Positions 34,717 through 42,496 of a stretch of DNA of 64,000 nt are shown piece by piece. The stretch lies in NCBI GenBank assembly GCA_964384945.1, contig CAYLMK010000004.1, positions 310,001-374,000 of the forward strand, read 5' to 3'. The position numbers were made by a program, and so were the translations under genes. The notes beneath the pieces are model-generated. The model saw only the letters and a list, made by a program, of their open reading frames with translations. It was not told where the DNA came from and searched no databases. Origin of the DNA: S015-6 sp964384945. Lineage in GTDB: Bacteria > Desulfobacterota > DSWW01. Position 1 is the stretch's first letter. Each line of letters begins with the position of its first letter.

Positions 34717-35967
34717 CTAGTGCTTGAAGCAGCGCTGGCCCGTGAAGACCATCGTCGCCCCGTACTCATTGCAGGCCTCGATGCTCTCGAAGTCCCGCTC
34801 CGACCCGCCGGGCTGAATCACCGCGGTCACCCCTTCCCGAAGCCCGACCTCCACGCCGTCCCGGAACGGGAAGAAGGCGTCGCTCACCATGACCGAGCCC
34901 TCGAGGCCTCCCCGCGCCTCCCGCACCCTTGCCTCGATCTCTCTCCGGACCTGTTCGTCCTTCAGTTCGTGGAACGGTACCCCCTGCTCCTCGAAGCAGA
35001 TCCGGTCGGCCATCTTCCGATAGGCCTTGTCCCGGGCGATCTCCGCCACGCCGACCCGGTCCTGCTCGCCGGTACCGATCCCCACCGTGGCCTGGTCTTT
35101 TACGTAGATCACCGAGTTTGACGTGACCCCCAGCTCCACCCACCAGCCGAAGAGCATGTCCTGCATCTCTCTTTCCGTGGGCTCCCGCCGAACACGGTAC
35201 TCCTTGCCCCGGTGGGTACAGGACGCAATCGTGAGATCCCCCCTCCCCCGGATCCTGGATTCGAAGGAGGTCTGCAGGACGATCCCTCCGTCGATCAGGC
35301 TCTTGAAATCCAGGCAGGGAAAGCTCAGAAAATCGCCCAGCCTCTCCATGTTCCGGATCCTGAGAACCCGCAGGTTCGGCTTGTTCCCGAAGATCTCCAT
35401 CACGCCGGGCTCGTAATCGGGGGCCACGACCACCTCCGCATACCGCGATGCGATCGCCTCGGCCGTGGACCGGTCCACCGGCCGGTTCAGGGCGATGCAT
35501 CCCCCGAAGGCGGCGATTCGATCCGCTCTGTCGGCACGCAGGTAGGCCGCCTCCAGGCTGTCGGCCCGGGCCACCCCGCAGGGGTTGTTGTGCTTCATGA
35601 TGGCCACGGTGGGCCTGTCCTGGAAATAACGTAGAATGTTGAGTGCGTTGTCCGCGTCCGTCAGATTGATCTTCCCCGGGTGCTTTCCGGACTGCAGGAT
35701 CTCCGCGTCGGAGACCAGGTACGAGCCGGGTTGAATCGTCACTGCGTCCCCGAGCACCAGGTTTCCGTTGACGGGCCGATAGAGGGCGGCCGGCTGACCG
35801 GGGTTCTCCCCGTAACGGAGGCCCCTTCTGTCGCCCTCGATCTCCCAGCTCACCTTCTCGTAGACGAGGGTCCGGCGTTCGCCCCCCTCCGCAAAGGTGA
35901 TCTCCATCCGTTCGGGAAAGGCTTCACGAACGATCGTTCGATAGGCCTTCTTCAGATCTTCCGCCAT
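34717..35967 (-). CDS. purH: AICAR transformylase, stand-alone half of PurH
   Basis: A 416-residue protein equal to the C-terminal domain of bifunctional PurH. It transfers the formyl group from 10-formyl-THF to AICAR in purine synthesis. Conserved features are RYGENPGQPAALY, GKHPGKINLTDADNALNIL, the MKHNNPCGVA catalytic stretch (Lys and His of KHNNPCG), FGGCIALNRPVD and AVIQPGGSERDFESIEACNEYGATMVFTGQRCFKH at the end. GGGGGA precedes the ATG at 35967. The IMP cyclohydrolase half is a separate gene 17 bp upstream in a different context with its own stop codon, so PurH is split here. It uses the same 10-formyl-THF pool that Fhs produces. Confidence 0.93.
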   Translation of the reverse strand: MAEDLKKAYRTIVREAFPERMEITFAEGGERRTLVYEKVSWEIEGDRRGLRYGENPGQPAALYRPVNGNLVLGDAVTIQPGSYLVSDAEILQSGKHPGKINLTDADNALNILRYFQDRPTVAIMKHNNPCGVARADSLEAAYLRADRADRIAAFGGCIALNRPVDRSTAEAIASRYAEVVVAPDYEPGVMEIFGNKPNLRVLRIRNMERLGDFLSFPCLDFKSLIDGGIVLQTSFESRIRGRGDLTIASCTHRGKEYRVRREPTEREMQDMLFGWWVELGVTSNSVIYVKDQATVGIGTGEQDRVGVAEIARDKAYRKMADRICFEEQGVPFHELKDEQVRREIEARVREARGGLEGSVMVSDAFFPFRDGVEVGLREGVTAVIQPGGSERDFESIEACNEYGATMVFTGQRCFKH

Positions 35968-35984
35968 GGTTCATCCCCCGCATG

Positions 35985-36668
35985 CTACGCTTGGATCTCG
36001 TAGCAGCCTGCGATCCGGGAAGGTTCCTGCCGGCTCAGGTATTCCATGATCCCCCGGTCGTATGCGGCCGTATGCGCAAAGGCCTTGCGAGCGTAGCGAA
36101 ACCTCTCCTCCAGCCGCGTGCAGCCGCCGTTCGCCTCGAGAGAGGAGATCAGACCGGCATAGTCTTCCGGATCCACGAGTACGGCCACGCGCAGGTAGTT
36201 CTTGGCCGAGGCGCGAACCATGCAGGGGCCCCCGATGTCGATGTTCGCCCGAGCCTCCTCGACCGACACGCCCTCCCGCTCGACCGTCTTCTGAAAGGGA
36301 TAGAGGTTGACCGCCACGAGATCGATCGGGACCGCCGCGGTGCGTTTCAGATCCTCCCGGTGGGAGGGATTGTGTGTCTCGGTGAGAAGGCCAAGGTAGA
36401 TCTTGAAGTCCAGGGTCTTGACAAGCCCGCCCTGCGTTTCGGGCTGGCCGGTATAGTCGGCGACCTGCACGAGCGTACCGGCCGCCCTGTTTCCCAGGAT
36501 CTCCTCGATGCGAGCATAGGTCCCCCCCGTGGAGAAGATCCTCAAGGACGGAACAATCCGGAGCAATCCGTTCACGAGCGTGTCCAGCCCCTTCTTGTCC
36601 GAAACGCTGATCAAGGCATGCCGAACGAAAACCCGATCGTCCACCTTTTCCACGATGTTCACGCTCAC
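35985..36668 (-). CDS. IMP cyclohydrolase, stand-alone half of PurH
   Basis: A protein of about 227 residues equal to the N-terminal MGS-like domain of PurH, which closes FAICAR to IMP, the last step of purine synthesis. Motifs are ALISVSDKKGL, FSTGGTYARIEE, TLDFKIYLGLL, VAVNLYPFQKTVERE, ANIDIGGPCMVRASAKN and VAVLVDPEDYA. The start is probably the GTG at 36668, after an AGGGGGG ribosome binding site; a GTG at 36713 is an alternative. The downstream AICAR transformylase gene follows after 17 bp, so the two halves are surely cotranscribed and probably interact. A single point mutation could not fuse them, because the halves are each complete with own signals. Confidence 0.92.
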   Translation of the reverse strand: MSVNIVEKVDDRVFVRHALISVSDKKGLDTLVNGLLRIVPSLRIFSTGGTYARIEEILGNRAAGTLVQVADYTGQPETQGGLVKTLDFKIYLGLLTETHNPSHREDLKRTAAVPIDLVAVNLYPFQKTVEREGVSVEEARANIDIGGPCMVRASAKNYLRVAVLVDPEDYAGLISSLEANGGCTRLEERFRYARKAFAHTAAYDRGIMEYLSRQEPSRIAGCYEIQA

Positions 36669-36748
36669 CCGGCCCCCCTGCTGTCGATTCGTTCGGATTC
36701 TTTCCCCGTTCACGCAACCCGCTCGAGCCTACCATGGAACGGGCCCAT

Positions 36749-36780
36749 AAAAAAACCCACCCCCCTCTCGGGAGATGGGT
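36749..36780 (-). terminator. Terminator of the cytochrome gene
   Basis: On the minus strand a GC-rich imperfect inverted repeat bounded by ACCCA/TGGGT is followed directly by seven T residues (the A-run at 36749-36755), about 45 bp after the cytochrome stop codon. Confidence 0.65.
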
Positions 36781-36824
36781 CGTCTTTTTCGGATCGGCCG
36801 CACGGACGCCCGGATCCCGGGCTG

Positions 36825-37271
36825 CTACTTCTTCCCCTTCTTGGCATGACACTCGATGCACTTGACCGGACCCTTCTTCTGTTTCTTGTGACAGCCGGAG
36901 CAGTTCTCGTGGTAGGCCTTGTAGAGGCTCAACTTCTTCTCGGCGTCGCTCGCTTCCTGCAGGTCTTTTCCGAGCTTGAAAACGTTGTGGCAGACAGAGC
37001 ACTTCTGGACCTCCTGGCCCTGTTCCCAAACGTTCTTGCCATCCTTATAAACATGATGACAATCCTTGCATTCCACCTTATACTCGGTGCCGTGCTTCTT
37101 GTGGGAGAGCTTGACGGGCTCGTACTGGTCTTTGGGCCAAACATCATTGTTGATCGTCAATTCGTCGGGGCACTCGACTACGGCTCCGGAAAACACGACC
37201 GAGACAAACACCGCGGCCACCGCGAGGGCCAGGAGGCCAAGTCCCTTTTTCAGATTCATGATCTCTCTCAC
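36825..37271 (-). CDS. Periplasmic tetraheme cytochrome c3-like (class III) protein
   Basis: A 148-residue exported multiheme cytochrome. The N-terminal signal segment is LGLLALAVAAVFVSVVFSGAVV. Four heme-binding C-x2-C-H motifs follow: CKDCH, CSVCH, CSGCH and CIECH. Additional histidines (LSHKKHG, HHVYK, YHENC) can act as distal ligands, which fits the class III cytochrome c fold. Such proteins shuttle electrons between periplasmic hydrogenases or formate dehydrogenases and membrane complexes in sulfate reducers and relatives. The GTG at 37271 has GGAGGAG upstream; the ATG at 37259 is an alternative. Monocistronic, with a terminator after it. Confidence 0.93.
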   Translation of the reverse strand: MREIMNLKKGLGLLALAVAAVFVSVVFSGAVVECPDELTINNDVWPKDQYEPVKLSHKKHGTEYKVECKDCHHVYKDGKNVWEQGQEVQKCSVCHNVFKLGKDLQEASDAEKKLSLYKAYHENCSGCHKKQKKGPVKCIECHAKKGKK

Positions 37272-37400
37272 GAGCGCTCCTCCTATCTGCGTGTCGAAAG
37301 AAAGGACAACGAGGGCAGAACCGTCGCAATCACAAGCACAATAGTATGCCTGAACGCATCCAGCATGTCAATGCTCCCAGGAAGAAGAGGAAGCCCCGTC

Positions 37401-38735
37401 ATGGGAAAGAGCAAACGGAAACCCGCCAATAATCCGACCCGGCCGAAGAGGAAGACCCCCTCCCTGAAGAAAACAGGCGCGTGCGCGCCCGCCAGCCGGC
37501 CCGCAGCGTCCCACAAGAAGGCCTCTTCCTCGAAAGATACAAGCACAAGACTTTCTGCGGTGCGCAAGGCAGCTTCCCGGGGGCCGGCCGCCCGGAAAAG
37601 GGTCTCTTCCGAGCAGACAGCGCCCATCAGCACGGTTCTGAGAGAGGAGATCGCGACCGTTCTCGTAACAGGTTCGAGGGGATGCGTCGGGAGCTTTCTT
37701 GTCCAGCACCTCCTCAGGGCCGGCTATTCGGTGGTCGCCGTCGACCGCAAGGGAACGGAAATGCAGGCCCCGAGCGGCCAGAAGAAGGTGGAGTTCAGAC
37801 AGGGCGATCTGGCCAACCCCGCGTTCGCCGCCTCCTGTCTGCCCGGGGTGGACGCCGTGATCCACGCCGGCCTGCATGCGGACGGAAAGCCCCTTTACGG
37901 CGATCCGGGGCCCTCCCCGGTGCCCGCAACCGAACTCCTGTACCGGCTCGCCCGAAAGAACGGCGTGAAGCGTTTCATCCTGATCACCTCCGCCAGCCTG
38001 TACGGCCGCCACCACGGGCCCCTCACGGAGGACGTCCCTCTGGAGGCATGGGATGAATACGAGCAATCCCAGAGCGACCTGGAGAGGATCGTCCTGGAGG
38101 ACCCGTTGCCCGGCCTGCCTTCGGTTACGGTCATCCGGCCTGCACCGGTCTACGGGCCGGGGTGCAGGGCCTTCCTGGCCTCTCTGGCAACGCTTCCCCC
38201 GGTGGTGAAGACCTTGGGCCCGTACTACATCCCCTTCTCCTCCGGCCCCCGAACGAGCCTGGTGCACGGCGAGGACGTGGCTCGTGCCGCACTCTTCCTT
38301 CTCTTGCAGCCCAAGGCCTGCGGGGACGTATTCAACGTCGCAGCCAACGACCCGATGCCCTTCGGGCACTTTCTCAACGAGGCCATGTCGTCCTATGGCC
38401 TCAGACCCCTCGAGCCGGGCGTTCCCTATCCTCCGGGAACGCTCCTCCAGTCGATCCTCCCCTGCAATCAGGCGGAAGACATCTTCAATCCCCTGAGCAA
38501 GCTGAGCACCCTGCTCTGGGAACGGCTTGTCCGGGCCCACCGCCTCAACAAGGCGCTCGTAACGAAGAAAGACGGAAAGAGTTTTTCGCTGGGAACAAGG
38601 GACCTCGTGATCGACAGCGGCAAGCTGATGCGCCTGGGGTTTCGCCTGAAGTACCCCGTCTTTCGCAAGGGCTGGGAGAAGACCCTGGCCTGGTACCTGA
38701 AAAACCGGTGGATCCCCCAACCGGACGAACTTTAG
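37401..38735 (+). CDS. NAD-dependent epimerase/dehydratase-like protein with long basic N-terminal tail
   Basis: A protein of about 444 residues. The first 80 or so residues are rich in Lys, Arg, Ala and Ser and look disordered. From about residue 87 an extended short-chain dehydrogenase fold begins (VLVTGSRGCVGSFLVQHLL), with DRKG as the nucleotide-ribose contact, ITSASLYG as the serine motif and VIRPAPVYGPG later. The catalytic Y-x3-K motif reads Tyr220-Glu-Gln-Ser-Gln224, so the lysine is replaced by glutamine; the protein may bind NAD(P) without normal catalysis. ATG 37401 follows AGAGGAAG; ATGs at 37365 and 37371 are alternatives. Substrate unknown; no sugar-nucleotide genes are adjacent. 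Confidence 0.75.
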   Translation: MGKSKRKPANNPTRPKRKTPSLKKTGACAPASRPAASHKKASSSKDTSTRLSAVRKAASRGPAARKRVSSEQTAPISTVLREEIATVLVTGSRGCVGSFLVQHLLRAGYSVVAVDRKGTEMQAPSGQKKVEFRQGDLANPAFAASCLPGVDAVIHAGLHADGKPLYGDPGPSPVPATELLYRLARKNGVKRFILITSASLYGRHHGPLTEDVPLEAWDEYEQSQSDLERIVLEDPLPGLPSVTVIRPAPVYGPGCRAFLASLATLPPVVKTLGPYYIPFSSGPRTSLVHGEDVARAALFLLLQPKACGDVFNVAANDPMPFGHFLNEAMSSYGLRPLEPGVPYPPGTLLQSILPCNQAEDIFNPLSKLSTLLWERLVRAHRLNKALVTKKDGKSFSLGTRDLVIDSGKLMRLGFRLKYPVFRKGWEKTLAWYLKNRWIPQPDEL

Positions 38736-38822
38736 CCCTCCCGGACCCACGCAGAAAACTCACATTTTTCGCCTCCTGGGCCGATTCTCTTCCTAGATGG
38801 GAGCAGGAGGAGTTACGTCCCC

Positions 38823-41132
38823 ATGAACGCGGGTCAACGGGCACGGAGCACAGGGAAACCCCCGGCATGTGCAGCGGCTCGAGGGCCGATGCCCGCCGAG
38901 GCCAAGCTGCTGGCCCGCGCCCTTGTGGAGCTCAGCGCAACGCGCAAGACCCTTCTCATGTACCCGGCCGGCCACATGCAAATCCAACAAAGCATCGAGC
39001 GGGCGCAGAAGACCTGGGATGAGATCCTTCGGGAGCGGCCGGAGATGACGGTCGGCACGGACACGGACGGCCTGATCGTCGGGCGGAATTCGACCAAGCT
39101 CAAGGATCCGGTCTCCCGCGAGTTCTCTTCCATCCTGAGGGAGCACGACGTTGCGGTGGTCTACTTCAGGCAAGGGTTGACCGCCGAGGAACTGACCGCC
39201 TTTCTGCGCGTGATCGCAGACGACCCGGACGAGACGCGTGCGGCCGGGGGAATCGACGAGGCCCTGGTCAAGGAAGATGTCCGTCACATCCGGGTGCAGC
39301 AAATCGACTACACCAAGTTCCTCCACACGGAAGAGGAGGAAATCCGAAAACGGCCCCGCGGCAAAGGGTCCGACGAGGACGACTCCCTCTGGGGCGGCTT
39401 CGTGACGCACCTCATTCTGGGCACGCTCACCGATTCCGAAAAAGGGATCCCGCTGCGAAGCGCGGACGATTACGCACCCCGCGTCATCGCCGCCTATCTG
39501 AACGAAAACCGCCTCGACCCCCAAATGGCCCTTGAGGGCTATGAACACACGTTGCAGCAACATCTCGCGCAGGCTCCGGATGAAGGCGACAACAAGAAGT
39601 ATCGCGTGGCGAACCTGAGGAACCTGAGCGCCCTTCTCGAGGAACTCCAGCCCGGCATCCGGCAACAGTTTCTGGACGCTACCTATCAGAAGTGTGCGGC
39701 AAAGGCCGACAGCAACAAGGTGGAGGACCTGTTGAGCGGCCTGTCGCATGGACTCATCCTCGAGATGCTGCGGCACGCCAACAGGCAGGGAAACGAAATC
39801 TCCCCGACCCTCTTGAACCTGGTTCAGAAGATCGCACGCATCAAAGAGGAAAGCTCGTTCGGGACGCAGGCGGTCGCGGCGAGCACGGGCGGAGCCGCTC
39901 CTTCGGATCCGATCCGACAGAAGGAAATCCTCGACCTCTTCGACAGGGAAGCTTACGAGAACTACGTCACCGCCGAATACGGCGAAACCCTCAAGAAGCT
40001 CTCCCTGGACGGCGCCGTCCCATCGGATTCGGCAACCGTGCCGACGGAACTCGAAGAAGAGGTCAAGCGACTTGAGCCGCGCCACGTGGACGCCCACATT
40101 GCACGGGCTCTGCTCGCCTTCATGGAAGCAGATGCCGCCGAAGAGGAGTACCGGGATTACGGGGAGAAAATCTTTCAGCTGGCAAACGAACTGATGGGAG
40201 ATGGGGAGTTCTCCGCGCCGCTCGAGATCCTGACGACGTTGGATCGGCACGCAAGGCAAAAGCCGGCACCCCGGATCCGTTGCCTGGCGGAGGCCTATGC
40301 GAAAAGATTCCGAAGCCCGGCGTTCCTTGCCAAGGCGCTTGCCGCCTTCGACAAATGGAGGGCCTCCGAGCTGATGGCGGCCCAGGCATTCCTCGCGGCC
40401 ATCGGCCCGGAAATCGTTCCCCATGCCTTCAACCTTTACATCCACAGGAACCAGGCCGAAAGCGACGAGCATCTGTTGAACCTGCTGGCGATCTTCTCGG
40501 ATCGCGTGACCGATATTGCCAGGCGCGAGATTCAGACGCGCGGGGGCCCCCCGCTCGTGCGCATGATCCGTCTGGTCCGCCGGCTCGGCAACAAGGATCT
40601 CATCCCGGAGCTTCGGCCCCTTCTCGACCGTGACGACCGGCAGGTCCGGATGGAGACCCTCGAAACGCTGGTCCGGTTCCGGGATCCGGAATCGGCCGAT
40701 CTGCTCAGGAAGTTCCTCAAATTGAAGAATACGGAGGACCGGCTCCGGGTCATCGAAATCGCGGGCATGCACCGGGTGGCGGACATCGCTCAGGAAATGG
40801 TTTCGATGATAAAGCCCTTTCCCCTGTTTCCGTCGGACTTCGTGAAGAACGAGAAGCTTGTGGAGGCCGTCGGAAGAATCGGCCATCCGGGCGCGCTTCC
40901 CGTGCTCCGGAGACTGGCAAAGACCCGTTTGAGCCTCTATCCCAAGCGTCTGGCGAGCTTGAAGCTTCTGCTCTTCCAGTCGTTGCGACTTTACGAAGAC
41001 GCGCCTGTCGCCCCGCTCCTACGGATCGGGGCGCAGTCCAGGGACGAACGCATACGGAGCCTCTGCCGGGAGCGCTTGCAGGGGCCGGCCGCCGGGCGCG
41101 GAGACCCTGCCCCGGCGACAGCGGAGGCGTAA
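38823..41132 (+). CDS. HEAT-repeat signalling protein with N-terminal domain shared with the adjacent HD-GYP protein
   Basis: A 769-residue cytosolic protein. Residues about 37-167 form a domain (LLMYPAGHMQIQQSIE ... LREHDVAVVYFRQGLTAEELTAFLRV ... HIRVQQIDY) that resembles the N-terminus of the downstream HD-GYP protein. The middle is helical and charged. The C-terminal part, about 560-760, contains HEAT-like repeats (LIPELRPLLDRDDRQVRMETLETLVRFRDPESADLLRKFL and following). No enzymatic motif is visible, so it is likely a scaffold. ATG 38823 has AGGAGGAG some ten bases upstream. The HD-GYP gene starts 9 bp after its stop, so the two are cotranscribed and probably act together in c-di-GMP-linked signalling. 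Confidence 0.7.
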   Translation: MNAGQRARSTGKPPACAAARGPMPAEAKLLARALVELSATRKTLLMYPAGHMQIQQSIERAQKTWDEILRERPEMTVGTDTDGLIVGRNSTKLKDPVSREFSSILREHDVAVVYFRQGLTAEELTAFLRVIADDPDETRAAGGIDEALVKEDVRHIRVQQIDYTKFLHTEEEEIRKRPRGKGSDEDDSLWGGFVTHLILGTLTDSEKGIPLRSADDYAPRVIAAYLNENRLDPQMALEGYEHTLQQHLAQAPDEGDNKKYRVANLRNLSALLEELQPGIRQQFLDATYQKCAAKADSNKVEDLLSGLSHGLILEMLRHANRQGNEISPTLLNLVQKIARIKEESSFGTQAVAASTGGAAPSDPIRQKEILDLFDREAYENYVTAEYGETLKKLSLDGAVPSDSATVPTELEEEVKRLEPRHVDAHIARALLAFMEADAAEEEYRDYGEKIFQLANELMGDGEFSAPLEILTTLDRHARQKPAPRIRCLAEAYAKRFRSPAFLAKALAAFDKWRASELMAAQAFLAAIGPEIVPHAFNLYIHRNQAESDEHLLNLLAIFSDRVTDIARREIQTRGGPPLVRMIRLVRRLGNKDLIPELRPLLDRDDRQVRMETLETLVRFRDPESADLLRKFLKLKNTEDRLRVIEIAGMHRVADIAQEMVSMIKPFPLFPSDFVKNEKLVEAVGRIGHPGALPVLRRLAKTRLSLYPKRLASLKLLLFQSLRLYEDAPVAPLLRIGAQSRDERIRSLCRERLQGPAAGRGDPAPATAEA

Positions 41133-41141
41133 AGGATTTCG

Positions 41142-42293
41142 ATGGAAGCCCTGAAGATCGCCCCCGACAGCGAAATCAATGTCGTCGTCGCAAACCTGAG
41201 CGGCGCGATCACCAGCATGCGGCTTTACCCGGACGACCATCCGCAAGTGCAGAAGTATCTGGAGACCGCGCACTTCGAGCTTACGAAATACCTTCTGGAC
41301 AAGGACGAGTCGACCATCCTGCTCGTCAACGACCGGGTCGTCTGCGACCAGAAGCCCCTGCCGGACATGGGGCCGCACGCCGTCCAGTTCATCCGCACCC
41401 TTCGCGAGGGGGCGATCGAAAGGGTGACCTTCGTCTCCGGGGTCACCAAGGAGGACCTGCGGGGGTTCCTGCGGGAGCTGATCGGCACGGATCAGGGGTC
41501 GGTCCGAGGCCGGGATCACATCCGGCTGGGCAAGCTCGACATCCGGGTCGACTTCGGGGATGTGGCCGCCCTCGAAGCCTCTCTTACGGAAGAGCAGCAG
41601 GAGAAGATCGCGGCACTGAACACCCTGTGTCAGGCCAGGCTCGAGGACATCAAGGAGATCTACGCCAAGATCGCACGCCAGCAGGCCTTCAACACGAAGG
41701 GGCTGGGGGAGGTGGTAGGGACCTTTGTCAGGGCCTTCGCCTACGGCGTCAGCCCGATCCGCATGCTCGCGTCGCTCAAGTCTGCGGACGAGTACACCTT
41801 CACCCATGTGGTCAATGTGTGCATCCTGACGATGAGTCAGGCCGAATCCCTGGGCTTCCGGGGGGACAAGCTCTACGAAATCGGCATGGCCTCCGCCCTG
41901 CACGACGCAGGCAAGCTGCTTATCCCGGAGGAGATTCTATCGAAACCGGGCGCCCTGACACCCGAAGAGCGAAAAATCATGCAGAGCCACACGATCCGCG
42001 GGGCGCGCTACATCCTCGGGCTGGGAGGGGTGCCGAGGCTCTCCGTGCTGGCCGCACTGGAACACCATCTCGGTTTCGACGGGTCCGGGTATCCGCACAT
42101 TCGAGCAAACTGGCGGCCCAACCTCGTGAGCCAGATGCTGGCCATATCCGATGTGTTCGATGCCATGCGCAGCCGGCGCTGTTACAAGGAGCCCGCGCCC
42201 ATGGAAAAGATCATCGGGATCCTCGACAAGGAGAAGGGTTCCTCCTTCAATCCCTTCCTCGTGGAAAACTTCCTGAAATTGATCAAACGATAG
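41142..42293 (+). CDS. HD-GYP domain cyclic-di-GMP phosphodiesterase
   Basis: A 383-residue protein. Residues 14-140 carry the same uncharacterised N-terminal domain as the preceding gene (MRLYPDDHPQVQKYLE ... VTFVSGVTKEDLRGFLREL ... HIRLGKLDIRVDF). Residues about 180-380 are an HD-GYP domain: the first histidine in HVVNVCIL, His254-Asp255 in LHDAGKLLIP, HTIRGARY, ALEHHLGFDGSGYP with the GYP signature at 316-318, and ISDVFDAMRSRR. HD-GYP proteins hydrolyse c-di-GMP to pGpG/GMP in the cytosol. GGATTTCG-type spacing and an AAAGGA ribosome binding site precede the ATG. No membrane segment or receiver domain, so its input is probably the shared N-terminal domain. Confidence 0.9.
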   Translation: MEALKIAPDSEINVVVANLSGAITSMRLYPDDHPQVQKYLETAHFELTKYLLDKDESTILLVNDRVVCDQKPLPDMGPHAVQFIRTLREGAIERVTFVSGVTKEDLRGFLRELIGTDQGSVRGRDHIRLGKLDIRVDFGDVAALEASLTEEQQEKIAALNTLCQARLEDIKEIYAKIARQQAFNTKGLGEVVGTFVRAFAYGVSPIRMLASLKSADEYTFTHVVNVCILTMSQAESLGFRGDKLYEIGMASALHDAGKLLIPEEILSKPGALTPEERKIMQSHTIRGARYILGLGGVPRLSVLAALEHHLGFDGSGYPHIRANWRPNLVSQMLAISDVFDAMRSRRCYKEPAPMEKIIGILDKEKGSSFNPFLVENFLKLIKR

Positions 42294-42496
42294 CGCCTTC
42301 CCGGGCAGTCCTCCTGTTCGTGTTCCCCTTCTTCTGTGCCCCCGTTCCGGTTGAATTGCGTAGCTCGGCTCCCGCTCTCCTTCACCCACCTATTTCCTCC
42401 GTCCACGGCTCCCAAGAAAATATCAATTGACATAACAGATGCAATAGCGATACAATGTTTTTGTTTATTTCTTTTGAACCCTTGGCGAGAAGAAAT
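42294..42496. other. Left boundary of the restriction-modification island
   Basis: About 200 bp in which base composition becomes more AT-rich towards hsdM. It contains a strong promoter (separate entry). No direct repeat or tRNA marking an insertion site was found. Confidence 0.4.
42427..42456 (+). promoter_or_regulatory. Sigma70-like promoter of the type I restriction-modification operon
   Basis: Consensus TTGACA (42427-42432), an 18-base spacer, then TACAAT (42451-42456), 40 bp upstream of the hsdM start. This is the strongest promoter match in the window and lies in an AT-rich patch. Confidence 0.75.

Noticed and set aside
35982..37400. Long open plus-strand frame running into the epimerase-like gene
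   Set aside because: It overlaps the purH halves and the cytochrome on the opposite strand and has no domain before residue 470 of that frame; a shadow of GC-rich coding sequence.
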